Below are positions 15,388 to 25,020 of a stretch of DNA of 64,000 nucleotides, piece after piece. The DNA lies in assembly GCA_024742695.1 (NCBI GenBank), contig JANSXY010000001.1, positions 124,001 to 188,000 on the forward strand. Reading direction: 5' to 3'. The notes beneath the pieces are model-generated. The model was not told where the DNA came from. It did not search any database and saw only the letters and a list, made by a program, of their open reading frames with translations. Source of the stretch: Paracoccaceae bacterium (GTDB lineage Bacteria > Pseudomonadota > Alphaproteobacteria > Rhodobacterales > Rhodobacteraceae). A program made the translations under genes and the position numbers. Positions within the stretch are counted from its first letter, which is position 1. Every line of letters starts with the position of its first letter.

Positions 15388-16308
15388 ATGACCAAATTCT
15401 TCAAGACCGCCGCCTTTGCGGCGGCCATGGGCTTGGCTGCGCCGGCCCTGGCGCAGGACATCATCGTGGTCAGCCACGGCCAGGCGAACGACCCGTTCTG
15501 GTCGGTCGTCAAGAACGGCGTCGATCTGGCGGCCCAGCACACCGGCGCCAATGTCGATTACCGTGCGCCGGAGACCTTCGACATGGTGGCGATGAGCCAG
15601 CTGATCGACGCCGCGGTCAACCAGGAACCCGATGGCCTTGTCGTCTCGATCCCCGATGGCGACGCGCTCGGCCCGTCGATCATGCGCGCGGTCGAGGCCG
15701 GCATCCCGGTGATCTCGATGAACTCGGGGTCCGACGTGGCGGCCGATCTCGGCGCGCTTCTGCATGTCGGCCAGTCGGAATTCGACGCCGGCCTCGCGGC
15801 GGGCAAGCAGCTGGCCGGCATGGGCGGCACCACGGCGATCTGCGTCAACCACGAGGTCGGCAACGTCGCGCTTGACCTGCGCTGCGGCGGCTTCGCGGAA
15901 GGCTTCGGCGGTTCGGTGGAAGTGGTTCCCACCGGCAACGACCCGGCCGAGATCGAGGCCAAGGTGAAGGCCTCGCTGGAATCGAACCCCGATATCGACA
16001 CGGTGCTCGCGCTTGGCGCGTCGCTGGCGGGCGAGCCGTCGGTCGCCGCCGTCAAGGCGGTGGGATCCGAGGCGATGGTCGCCTCGTTCGACCTGTCGGC
16101 CAACTTCCTCGAATCGATCGTCGCGGGCGATGCCGCCTTCGCGATCGACCAGCAGCAGTTCCTGCAGGGCTACCTGCCGGTCGTGTTCCTGGCGATGCAT
16201 GCCCAGTACGGCCTCGTGCCGGGCGGTGACGTGCCCTCCGGCCCGAACCTGATCACCCAGGACAAGGCCGGCCAGGTGATCGAACTGTCGGCGCAGGGTA
16301 TCCGCTGA
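15388..16308 (+). CDS. Sugar/inositol ABC transporter, substrate-binding protein
   Basis: A 306-residue periplasmic binding protein of the Peripla_BP_4 (ribose/inositol type) family. The start at 15388 follows GGGAGGGAAC. The signal peptide covers about residues 1-23 (cleavage after LAQ). The mature protein opens with IIVVSHGQANDPFW, typical of pentose/inositol binding proteins. It would deliver the polyol to the permease and ATPase encoded next. A terminator-like hairpin follows directly (16332-16365), which usually raises the level of binding protein over the membrane parts. The ligand is likely inositol by context with iolCDE/B; fructose- or ribose-type sugars remain possible. Confidence 0.9.
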   Translation: MTKFFKTAAFAAAMGLAAPALAQDIIVVSHGQANDPFWSVVKNGVDLAAQHTGANVDYRAPETFDMVAMSQLIDAAVNQEPDGLVVSIPDGDALGPSIMRAVEAGIPVISMNSGSDVAADLGALLHVGQSEFDAGLAAGKQLAGMGGTTAICVNHEVGNVALDLRCGGFAEGFGGSVEVVPTGNDPAEIEAKVKASLESNPDIDTVLALGASLAGEPSVAAVKAVGSEAMVASFDLSANFLESIVAGDAAFAIDQQQFLQGYLPVVFLAMHAQYGLVPGGDVPSGPNLITQDKAGQVIELSAQGIR

Positions 16309-16331
16309 CCGCGACGCCTTCGTGGCAAACG

Positions 16332-16365
16332 GGGGGCCGTGGTGTGTGACCGCGCCACGGCCCCC
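16332..16365 (+). terminator. Intercistronic hairpin after binding-protein gene
   Basis: GGGGGCCGTGG (16332-16342) pairs perfectly with CCACGGCCCCC (16355-16365) around a 12-base loop, followed by TTGTCTTT. It lies 23 bases after the binding-protein stop and 30 bases before the permease start. It probably acts as a partial terminator or an RNA 3'-end stabiliser, giving extra binding-protein mRNA. Confidence 0.75.
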
Positions 16366-16394
16366 TTGTCTTTGCAGCCTCAGGGAGGATCCAG

Positions 16395-17504
16395 ATGTCT
16401 GACAGCATGCCGCAACCGGCCGCCGACGAACGGCTCAAGACGGAAAGCTTCGGCGCCCGGCTGATGAAGCGCCCGGAACTGGGCGCCATCGCGGGGGTCA
16501 TTCTGGTCACGATCTTCTTTCTGGTCACCGCCGATCCGGCGATGTTCACGCTGTCGGGCGTGATCAACTTCATGACCCCGGCGGCGCAGCTTGGCATTCT
16601 CGCCATCGGCGCGGCGATGCTGATGATCGGCGGCGAATTCGACCTGTCGATCGGTTCGATGGTGGCCTTCGCGGGGCTGTTCTTCGGCGCCGCGACCGTC
16701 ACCTTCGGCCTGCCGCTGATCGTCGCGATCCCGGCGACCTTCCTCTTCGCGGCGCTGGTCGGGTCGCTCAACGGCTTCATCGTGATCCGCTCGGGCCTGC
16801 CGTCGTTCATCGTGACGCTGGCGTTCCTGTTCATCCTGCGCGGCCTTTCGCTGGTCGGGCTGAAGCTGGCCACCGGCGGCTCGACGCAGTTGCGCGGCGT
16901 GCGCGACGCGGTGGAAGGCGATCCGCTGGCATCGTTCTTTTCCGGCGACGCTTTCGGCGGGGTCTTTGCCTGGCTGGCCGAACGCGGCCTGGTGGAGACG
17001 TTTCGCAACGGCGCCCCGAAGGTGCCGGGCATCCCGGTGGAAATCATCTGGTTCGTGATCATCGCGGCGCTGGCGACCTGGGTGCTGTTGCGCACCCCGG
17101 TCGGCAACTGGATCTTCGCCGCCGGCGGCGACGCCAACGCGGCCACGAATTCCGGCGTGCCGGTGCGCAAGGTGAAGGTCGGGTTGTTCATGGTCACCGC
17201 GTCCTGCGCGGCGCTGGTCGCGATCATCACGGTGATGGATGCCGGATCGACCGATGCGCGGCGCGGCTTCATGAAGGAATTCGAGGCGATCATCGCCGCG
17301 GTGATCGGCGGCTGCCTGCTGACCGGGGGCTACGGGTCGGCGATCGGCGCGTTCTTCGGGGCGATCATCTTCGGCATGGTGGTGATTGGGCTGACCTACA
17401 CCGATTTCGACCAGGACTGGTTCCAGGTGTTCCTGGGCGGCATGCTGCTGCTCGCGGTGCTGTTCAACAACGCCATCCGCAAGCGCGTGACGGGGGAGCG
17501 GTGA
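16395..17504 (+). CDS. Sugar/inositol ABC transporter, permease
   Basis: A 369-residue inner-membrane permease of the BPD_transp_2 (RbsC-like) family. About nine or ten membrane helices are visible, starting near residue 28 ([19 protein letters not shown]). [13 protein letters not shown] and the loop [12 protein letters not shown], which contacts the ATPase, are typical. A longer polar insert around residues 165-210 faces the periplasm. AGGGAGGATCC lies before ATG. The gene is followed after one base by the ATPase gene, so the two are translationally linked. Confidence 0.92.
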   Translation: MSDSMPQPAADERLKTESFGARLMKRPELGAIAGVILVTIFFLVTADPAMFTLSGVINFMTPAAQLGILAIGAAMLMIGGEFDLSIGSMVAFAGLFFGAATVTFGLPLIVAIPATFLFAALVGSLNGFIVIRSGLPSFIVTLAFLFILRGLSLVGLKLATGGSTQLRGVRDAVEGDPLASFFSGDAFGGVFAWLAERGLVETFRNGAPKVPGIPVEIIWFVIIAALATWVLLRTPVGNWIFAAGGDANAATNSGVPVRKVKVGLFMVTASCAALVAIITVMDAGSTDARRGFMKEFEAIIAAVIGGCLLTGGYGSAIGAFFGAIIFGMVVIGLTYTDFDQDWFQVFLGGMLLLAVLFNNAIRKRVTGER

Positions 17505-17505
17505 G

Positions 17506-18326
<821 letters not shown>

Positions 18327-18327
<1 letters not shown>

Positions 18328-20240
18328 TGGCCGGGCGGCTCGATCTGATCACGATCGGCCGCTCTTCGGTCGATCTTTATGGCGGGCAGATCGGCGGGCG
18401 GCTGGAAGACATGCGGTCGTTCGACAAGTATATCGGCGGATCGCCCACCAACATCGCCTGCGGCACCGCCCGGCTGGGCCTGAAATCGGCGGTGATCACC
18501 GCCGTCGGCGACGAGCACATGGGCCGGTTCATCCGCGAGGAACTGCAACGCGAGGGGGTTGATACCCGCGGCGTCAAGACCGACCCGGAGCGGTTGACCG
18601 CACTGGTCCTGCTGGGGATCCGCGACCGCGAGCAGTTTCCGCTGATCTTCTACAGGGAAAACTGCGCCGACATGGGGCTGACCGTCGAGGATATCGACCC
18701 GGCCTTCATCCGCGAGGCGCGCGCGCTGGTCGCCACCGGGACGCATCTGTCGCATCCGCAGGTCGAGGCCGCGGTGCTCAAGGCGCTGACCATCGCGCGC
18801 GAGGCCGGGTTGCAGACCGCGCTGGACATCGACTACCGGCCCAACCTGTGGGGGGTCGCCGGGCATGGCGAGGGCGAAAGCCGGTTCGTGGAAAGCGCGC
18901 GGGTGACGGCCAAGCTGCAATCGACGCTGCACCTGTTCGACCTGATCGTGGGCACCGAGGAAGAGTTTCACATCGCCGGCGGCAGCACCGACACGCTGGC
19001 CGCGCTGCGCGCGGTGCGGGCGGTGTCATCGGCGACGCTGGTGTGCAAGCGCGGGGCGGCGGGGGCGGTGGCCTTCACCGGCGCGATCCCCGACAGTCTG
19101 GATGCCGGCGAGACCGGGCCGGGGTTTCCGATCGAGGTGTTCAACGTTCTGGGCGCGGGCGACGGCTTCATGTCGGGGCTTCTGAAGGGCTGGCTGGATG
19201 GCGAGGATTGGCCCTCGGCGCTGAAATACGCCAATGCCTGCGGGGCCTTCGCGGTCAGCCGGCACGGCTGCACCCCGGCCTATCCCAGCCTTGCCGAGTT
19301 GCGGTTCTTCCTGTCGCGCGGCATCCGCCGGCCGGACCTGCGCAACGATGCCGAGCTGGAACAGATCCACTGGTCGACGACGCGGCCAGGCAACTGGCCC
19401 GCCATGCGGGTGTTCGCCTTCGACCATCGCCGGCAGCTCGAGGATATCCCCGGCGCGACGCCCGAGGGCATCGGCCGGTTCAAGGAGCTGTGCCTCGACG
19501 CCACGCTGAAGGTCGCGGCCGGGCGGCCCGGCTACGGGCTTTTGTGCGACGGCCGGCTTGGGCGCGAGGCGCTTTACCGCGCGGCGGGGCAGGGGCTGTG
19601 GATCGGCCGGCCGGTGGAATGGCCCGGATCCCGCCCGCTGACCCTGGAGCCGGAGATCGGCCCGGATTTCGGCGGGCTGGCGGAATGGCCGCGCGAGCAT
19701 GTCGTCAAGGTGCTGTGCTTCTGTCATCCGGACGACGATGCCGACCTGCGGGCCGAGCAGGAGGCGGTGGTGACCCGGCTGTTCCACGCCTGCCGTCGCA
19801 ACCGGCTGGAATTCCTGCTGGAGGTGATCCCCTCGAAGGCCGGGCCGGTGGATGACGACACGACCGCGGCGGTGATCCGGCGGTTCTACGAGATCGGCAT
19901 CTACCCCGACTGGTGGAAGCTGGAACCGATGACCTCCGACGCCGCGTGGCGGCGGACCTGCGCCGCGATCGAGGAGAACGACGCCCATACCCGCGGCATC
20001 GTCGTGCTTGGCCTTGGCGCCGAGGAGGCCGCGCTGGCCGACAGCCTCGCCATCGCGGCGCGGTATCCGCTGGTCAAGGGCTTCGCGGTGGGCCGCACGA
20101 TCTATGCCGCGGCGGCCGAGGGCTATTTCGCCGGCCGGCTCGGCGCCGACGAGGCGGTGGCGGAGATGGCGGACATCTACGACCGTCTGTGCCGGACATG
20201 GGATCGGGCGCGGCAGGGCATGAAGGAGAAGGTGGCATGA
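18327..20240 (+). CDS. iolC: 5-dehydro-2-deoxygluconokinase fused to DUF2090 aldolase-like domain
   Basis: A 637-residue bifunctional protein. Residues 1 to about 320 are a PfkB kinase opening LDLITIGRSSVDLYGGQIGG with NVLGAGDGFMSGLLKG as the catalytic signature. Residues about 345-637 are a DUF2090 TIM-barrel domain (RVFAFDHRRQLED, LLCDGRLG, EVIPSK, WWKLEPM, GFAVGRTIYA). The kinase makes 6-phospho-5-dehydro-2-deoxy-D-gluconate; DUF2090 is thought to replace the IolJ aldolase and yield DHAP plus malonate semialdehyde. It is the first catabolic gene after the importer, overlapping it by one base, and overlaps iolD as ATGA (20237-20240). A separate class II aldolase exists at 6187-7050. Confidence 0.95.
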
Positions 20241-22069
20241 CGACGATCCGGCTGACCGCCGCGCAGGCGATGGTGCGATACCTCTCGGCGCAGATGACGG
20301 AAGAGGGCGAGCCGTTCCTCGCCGGGGTCTGGGCGATCTTCGGGCATGGCAATGTCGCCGGGCTGGGCGAGGCGCTTTACGGTGCGCGCGACCGGCTGCC
20401 CACCTGGCGCGGCCACAACGAGCAGTCGATGGCCCATGCCGCGATCGCCTATGCCAAGCAGCAGCGCCGCCGGCGGGCGATGGCCGTCACCTCGTCGATC
20501 GGACCGGGGGCGACGAACATGGTCACCGCCGCGGCGCTGGCGCATGTCAACCGGCTGCCGGTGCTGTTGCTGCCCGGCGACGTCTTCGCCAGCCGGGCGC
20601 CGGACCCGGTTCTGCAACAGGTCGAGGATTTCGGCGATGGCACGGTCTCGGCCAACGATTGCTTCCGCCCCGTCAGCCGGTATTTCGACCGGATCACCCG
20701 GCCCGAACAGCTTCTGACCGCGCTGCCGCGCGCGATGGCCACGATGACCGACCCGGCCGAGTGCGGGCCTGTCACGCTGGCCTTCTGCCAGGACGTGCAG
20801 GCCGAGGCGCATGACTGGCCCGAGGCGTTCTTCGCGCCGCGCATCTGGCATCGCCGCCGGCTTCGGCCCGACCTGGGCGAGGTGGAGCGGGTGGCGGCGG
20901 CGATCCGTGCCGCGCGCAACCCGGTGATCGTGGCCGGTGGCGGTGTGCACTATTCCGGCGCGACCGGCGCACTGGCCGAGTTCGTGGCCGCGCATGGCAT
21001 CCCGGTGGTCGAAACGCAGGCCGGCAAGTCGGCGCTGCCCTGGGATCACCCGATCAATTTCGGCCCGGTGGGCGTGACCGGCGCGGGATCGGCCAACGCG
21101 ATCTGCGCCGAGGCCGACCTGGTGATCGGCGTCGGTACCCGGTTCCAGGATTTCACCACCGGCTCCTGGGCGCTGTTCCGGGCGCCGGGCCGCAAGCTCG
21201 TCAGCCTCAACGTGGCGGCCTATGACGCGGTCAAGCACGGCGCGCTGCCCTTGCAATGCGACGCGACCGAGGGGCTGGCGGCGCTGTCGGCGGCGCTTGG
21301 CGGTCATGCGAACGTGCCGCCCTCGCCGGCGATCAAGGCGGCCTGGTTCGCGCAGGTCGATCCGTTGACCGATCCGCCCGGGTCCGACGACAACGCGCTG
21401 CCGACCGACATGCAGGTGATTGGCGCGGTGCAGCGCGCGGCGGGACCGGACACGGTGGTGATGTGCGCCGCCGGCACCATGCCGGGCGAGTTGCACAAGC
21501 TGTGGAAGGCCGGGCGGCCGGGTTCGTATCACATGGAATACGGGTTCTCCTGTATGGGCTACGAGATCGCCGGGGCGATCGGCATCAAGATGGCCGAACC
21601 CGACCGCGACGTGATCTGCATGCTGGGCGACGGCAGCTACATGATGATGAACTCGGAACTGGCCACGGCGGCGATGATGGGGATCAAGATCACCGTAGTG
21701 ATCACCGACAACCGCGGTTTCGGCTGCATCAACCGGCTGCAACGCGCGACCGGCGGGGCGGAGTTCAACAACCTGCTGGATCACGCGGTGCACGAAACGC
21801 CCTCGAACATCGATTTCGTCGCCCACGCGGCCAGCATGGGGGCCGAGGCGGTGAAGGCCGGGTCCATCGCCGACCTCGAGGCGGCGCTGGCCCGCGCGAA
21901 GGAGGCCACCGGCCCGTTCGTCGTGGTGATCGACACCGATCCCTATCCCTCCACCCCGCATGGCGGGCACTGGTGGGAAGTGGCCGTGCCGGAAGTATCC
22001 GACCGGCCGGAAGTGACCGAGGCCCGCAAGGGCTACGAGGAAAACCGCAAGCGCCAGAGCGCGATCTGA
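20237..22069 (+). CDS. iolD: 3D-(3,5/4)-trihydroxycyclohexane-1,2-dione hydrolase
   Basis: A 610-residue thiamine-diphosphate enzyme. The N-terminal ThDP-activating Glu is in RGHNEQSMAHAA, the central domain holds the Rossmann-like GGGVHYSGATGAL, and the C-terminal ThDP/Mg motif is GDGSYMMMNSELATA...TDN. The C-terminal DTDPYPSTPHGGHWWEVAVPEVS is typical of IolD. It opens the ring of the cyclohexane dione made by IolE to give 5-deoxy-D-glucuronate. Coupled to iolC by an ATGA overlap and followed 11 bases later by iolE. Confidence 0.96.
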   Translation: MTTIRLTAAQAMVRYLSAQMTEEGEPFLAGVWAIFGHGNVAGLGEALYGARDRLPTWRGHNEQSMAHAAIAYAKQQRRRRAMAVTSSIGPGATNMVTAAALAHVNRLPVLLLPGDVFASRAPDPVLQQVEDFGDGTVSANDCFRPVSRYFDRITRPEQLLTALPRAMATMTDPAECGPVTLAFCQDVQAEAHDWPEAFFAPRIWHRRRLRPDLGEVERVAAAIRAARNPVIVAGGGVHYSGATGALAEFVAAHGIPVVETQAGKSALPWDHPINFGPVGVTGAGSANAICAEADLVIGVGTRFQDFTTGSWALFRAPGRKLVSLNVAAYDAVKHGALPLQCDATEGLAALSAALGGHANVPPSPAIKAAWFAQVDPLTDPPGSDDNALPTDMQVIGAVQRAAGPDTVVMCAAGTMPGELHKLWKAGRPGSYHMEYGFSCMGYEIAGAIGIKMAEPDRDVICMLGDGSYMMMNSELATAAMMGIKITVVITDNRGFGCINRLQRATGGAEFNNLLDHAVHETPSNIDFVAHAASMGAEAVKAGSIADLEAALARAKEATGPFVVVIDTDPYPSTPHGGHWWEVAVPEVSDRPEVTEARKGYEENRKRQSAI

Positions 22070-22080
22070 GGACGGCACGC

Positions 22081-22983
22081 ATGAGTGTGAAAATCGGCAT
22101 CTCCCCGATCGCCTGGCAGAACGACGACCTGCCGGAGTTGACCGCGGCCTACACGATGGAGCAGGCGCTCGCCGAGGCGCGCGAGATCGGCTATGTCGGG
22201 GTGGAACGCGGGCAGCGGATGCCGCCCGACACCGAGGGCCTGCGCGGCATGCTTCGGACCGGCGGGCTGGCGCTGTGCGGTGGCTGGTGTTCGGGCAACC
22301 TGCTGGTCAACGATCTCGCCACCGAGATCGCGGCGGTCGAGGGCCAGGTGGCGCAGTTCGTCGCGCTGGGGGCGCCCTGCATCGTCTACGCGGAGTGTTC
22401 GAACACCGTGCAGGGACAGATCGGCACGCCGGTCAGCGCCCGGCCGAAGCTGGACCGCGACGCGATGGCCGGCTATGCGCGCAAGCTGACGGACCTGGCC
22501 AGGTGGATGGCCGACCAGGGCATGCCGATGGCCTACCATCACCACATGGGCTCGATCGTCGAGGCGGAGGAGGATGTGGACCGGCTGATGCAGGGGTCCG
22601 GCCCCGAGGTTGGCCTGTGTTTCGACACCGGGCACCTGCTGTTCGGCGGCGGCGACGTGATGGCCACGCTGCGGCGCTGGGGCGAGCGCGTGCGCCACGT
22701 CCACTACAAGGACATCCGGCCCGGGGTGGTGGCCGATGTGCGCCGCCGCGACCTCAGCTTTCTCAACGCGGTGATCGCCGGGGCCTTCACCGTGCCCGGC
22801 GACGGCTGCATCGACTTTCAGGAGGTGACCGACGAACTCGCGCGCATGGGCTATGCCGGCTGGATCGTGGTGGAAGCCGAACAGGATCCGGCCAAGGCGC
22901 CGCCATACGACTATTCGAAGAAGGGATACGAGACGATCCTGGCCTGCTGCAGGGCCGCGGGCCTTGCCATCGACGCCGGCTGA
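22081..22983 (+). CDS. iolE: Inosose dehydratase
   Basis: A 300-residue TIM-barrel protein of the AP-endonuclease-2 superfamily. It opens VKIGISPIAWQNDD, typical of IolE, and has metal-ligand segments YHHHMGS, CFDTGHLLFGG, VHYKDI and VVEAEQDPA. It dehydrates 2-keto-myo-inositol to the trihydroxycyclohexane dione, using Mn or Co. It lies 11 bases after iolD (GAGGACGGCACGC before ATG). It is followed by a tiny membrane-protein gene and then iolB. Confidence 0.95.
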   Translation: MSVKIGISPIAWQNDDLPELTAAYTMEQALAEAREIGYVGVERGQRMPPDTEGLRGMLRTGGLALCGGWCSGNLLVNDLATEIAAVEGQVAQFVALGAPCIVYAECSNTVQGQIGTPVSARPKLDRDAMAGYARKLTDLARWMADQGMPMAYHHHMGSIVEAEEDVDRLMQGSGPEVGLCFDTGHLLFGGGDVMATLRRWGERVRHVHYKDIRPGVVADVRRRDLSFLNAVIAGAFTVPGDGCIDFQEVTDELARMGYAGWIVVEAEQDPAKAPPYDYSKKGYETILACCRAAGLAIDAG

Positions 22984-22995
22984 CGGGCGGGCGCG

Positions 22996-23208
22996 GTGTT
23001 CGACCTCGATCATCCGTTCTTCCTGCCGCTGTGGCGGCGGGTGGCGGTGGTGGCGCTGTGCCTGGGCTGGGCCGGGCTGGAACTGGCCCGCGGCGCGGCG
23101 TTCTGGGCGGTGCTGTTCGGGGGACTGGGGCTTTACGCCGCCTACGGGTTCTTCCTGCGCTGGGACGACGACAGGGTGCGGCAACGGCAGAAGAAGGAGG
23201 GACGATGA
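22996..23208 (+). CDS. Small membrane protein embedded between iolE and iolB
   Basis: A 70-residue protein with a GTG start at 22996. Two hydrophobic segments (about residues 15-32 and 36-54) suggest two membrane helices. The N-terminus is FDLDHPFFLPLWRR, and the C-terminal tail RWDDDRVRQRQKKEGR is highly charged, probably cytoplasmic. It starts 12 bases after iolE and its stop overlaps iolB as ATGA (23205-23208), which argues for a real, cotranslated gene. I do not recognise a family. A link to transport or to membrane tethering of the pathway is only a guess. Confidence 0.7.
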   Translation: MFDLDHPFFLPLWRRVAVVALCLGWAGLELARGAAFWAVLFGGLGLYAAYGFFLRWDDDRVRQRQKKEGR

Positions 23209-24014
23209 CCTCGCTGCTCAGGAAACCCGCCGGGACCGCCGGCAAGGTGCATGACATCACGCCCGACAGCGCCGGCTGGGGCTATGTCGGCTTCGGCCTC
23301 TACCGCCTCGCGCCCGGCGAGTCGGCGGCCGAAGCCACCGGCGACCGCGAGGCGATCCTTGTGCTGGTCGAGGGCCGCGCGCGGATCGGCGCGGGGGCGC
23401 GGGATTTCGGCGAGCTGGGCGACAGGCTGCAGGTGTTCGACCGCAAGCCGCCCCATGCCGTCTACGTTCCGAACGGGTCGGACTGGCAGGCGACGGCCAC
23501 CACCGCCTGCACGCTCGCGGTCTGCACCGCGCCGGGGCGGGGCGGGCACGTGGCGCAGGTGATCGGCCCCACGGGGATCGCGGCGGAGACCCGCGGCAAG
23601 GGCGCGAACACCCGCTACATCCACGCCATCGCGATGGAAGAGCGCGACGTCGCCGACAGCCTTCTGGTGACCGAGGTCTACACGCCGTCGGGCAACTGGT
23701 CGTCCTACCCGCCGCATCGCCACGACGAGGACGATTATCCGGCCATGACCTATCTCGAAGAGACCTACTATCACCGGCTGAACCCGGCGCAGGGCTTCGG
23801 CCTGCAACGGGTGTTCACCGAGGACGGCAGCCTCGACGAGACGATGGCGGTGTCGGATCACGACGTGGTGCTGGTGCCGCGCGGGCACCATCCCTGCGGG
23901 GCGCCCTACGGCTACGACATGTACTATCTCAACGTCATGGCCGGGCCGCTGCGCAAATGGCGGTTCCGCACCCATCCCGATCACGACTGGATCTTCCGCC
24001 GCGACAGTGCCTGA
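23205..24014 (+). CDS. iolB: 5-deoxy-glucuronate isomerase
   Basis: A 269-residue bicupin. The KduI/IolB metal site is intact: SSYPPHRHDEDD, EETYYHRL and RGHHPCGAPYGYDMYYLNVMAGP. AAGAAGGAGGGACG precedes ATG. It converts 5-deoxy-D-glucuronate, the product of IolD, to 5-dehydro-2-deoxy-D-gluconate. This copy matches canonical IolB better than the paralogue at 7047-7889. It is the last clear iol gene of the plus-strand operon; the hpa genes follow on the same strand after 92 bases. Confidence 0.95.
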   Translation: MTSLLRKPAGTAGKVHDITPDSAGWGYVGFGLYRLAPGESAAEATGDREAILVLVEGRARIGAGARDFGELGDRLQVFDRKPPHAVYVPNGSDWQATATTACTLAVCTAPGRGGHVAQVIGPTGIAAETRGKGANTRYIHAIAMEERDVADSLLVTEVYTPSGNWSSYPPHRHDEDDYPAMTYLEETYYHRLNPAQGFGLQRVFTEDGSLDETMAVSDHDVVLVPRGHHPCGAPYGYDMYYLNVMAGPLRKWRFRTHPDHDWIFRRDSA

Positions 24015-24106
24015 GCGCGGCCCGCGCGGGGGCGGCGGCCGTCGCGCCGGCACGGCCGTGATGGACGGGGCGGCAGGAGCGGGCTAGCTTCGCTACAGGA
24101 GGAGCG

Positions 24107-24490
24107 ATGCCGCATCTGTCTTTCGACTATTCCCGCGGGCTGGGCGCGCGGGTCGACCTGCCCGCGTTCGTGGAGCATATGCGCCGCGAGATGATCGCGA
24201 CGGGGGTGCTGCCGGAACCGGGCATCCGCATCCGCGGCTTCGAGGCCGACCATTCGGCGGTGGCCGATGGCGGGCCGCACCATTTCCTCGACATGGTGCT
24301 GCGGCTGGGCGAGGGCCGTGACGCGGCCACGCGGGCGGCGCTGGCCGACCGGCTTTATGCCGCGGCGCGCGCGGTGCTGGAGCCGCAGGTGACCGGGCTG
24401 GGCTTCCTTCTGTCGCTGGAGGTGGTGGAGATCCGGGCCGAGTTCAGCCGCAAGGCCTTCAATACCCTGCGCGCCGGGGCGACCGGCTGA
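24107..24490 (+). CDS. hpaF: 5-carboxymethyl-2-hydroxymuconate delta-isomerase
   Basis: A 127-residue member of the CHMI (HpaF/HpcD) tautomerase family. The protein starts MPHLSFDYSRGL, so Pro2 becomes the N-terminal catalytic proline after Met removal. The C-terminal LEVVEIRAEFSRKAFNTLR is characteristic. AGGAGGAGCG precedes the ATG. It isomerises 5-carboxymethyl-2-hydroxymuconate in homoprotocatechuate degradation. First gene of the hpa cluster, one-base overlap (TGATG) with hpaR. Confidence 0.93.
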   Translation: MPHLSFDYSRGLGARVDLPAFVEHMRREMIATGVLPEPGIRIRGFEADHSAVADGGPHHFLDMVLRLGEGRDAATRAALADRLYAAARAVLEPQVTGLGFLLSLEVVEIRAEFSRKAFNTLRAGATG

Positions 24491-24954
24491 TGCGGCCCTA
24501 CGAACGCGCCCTGCCGATCGCGCTTCTGCGGGCCCGCGAGGCGACGTTGCGGCCGTTCCGCGCGCATCTCGACGGGCACGGCGTGACCGTGCAGCAATGG
24601 CGGGTGATCCGGGCGCTGGCCGAAGGCGCGGCGATGACGCCGACCGACCTGGCCGAACGCTGCGTCCTGATGCCGCCCTCGCTGTCGCGCATCCTCAAGA
24701 CGCTGACGGCGCGCGGGCTGGTCGAACAGGTCGGCGACGCCGCCGACGGGCGGCGCAAGCGGGTGGCGATCGCGGCCGGGGGCCGGGCGCTCTACGACCG
24801 GGTCGCGGGCCGGTCGGACGAGATCTATGCCGAGCTGGAGGCCGCCTTCGGCGCCGACCGGATGGATCGGCTGCTCGACCTGCTCGTCGATCTGCACCGG
24901 GTGGCCGACCGGATGCACGCCACCGAAGGCGCAGGCCCCGAAGCCGAAGGGTGA
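24490..24954 (+). CDS. hpaR: MarR-family repressor of homoprotocatechuate genes
   Basis: A 154-residue winged-helix MarR protein. The DNA-binding region AMTPTDLAERCVLMPPSLSRILKTL (about residues 55-79) and wing DAADGRRKRVAI match HpaR/HpcR regulators of 4-hydroxyphenylacetate and homoprotocatechuate operons. It should repress the cluster and respond to the aromatic substrate. It lies inside the operon, between hpaF and hpaE. A palindrome at 24989-25000, between it and hpaE, is the likely target. Confidence 0.92.
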   Translation: MRPYERALPIALLRAREATLRPFRAHLDGHGVTVQQWRVIRALAEGAAMTPTDLAERCVLMPPSLSRILKTLTARGLVEQVGDAADGRRKRVAIAAGGRALYDRVAGRSDEIYAELEAAFGADRMDRLLDLLVDLHRVADRMHATEGAGPEAEG

Positions 24955-24988
24955 CGCGCCCGGCCTTGACCGGTTCGCCGCCGTCCGT

Positions 24989-25000
24989 TTAACGTGTTAA
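24989..25000. promoter_or_regulatory. Predicted HpaR (MarR) operator
   Basis: TTAACGTGTTAA is an inverted repeat TTAAC-GT-GTTAA in the 66-base gap between hpaR and hpaE. It has the size and symmetry of a MarR-family site and is AT-rich in GC-rich surroundings. It lies 20 bases before the hpaE start, so bound repressor could block an internal promoter. Confidence 0.65.
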
Positions 25001-25020
25001 TGAAAATCGGGAGGGCGGGG

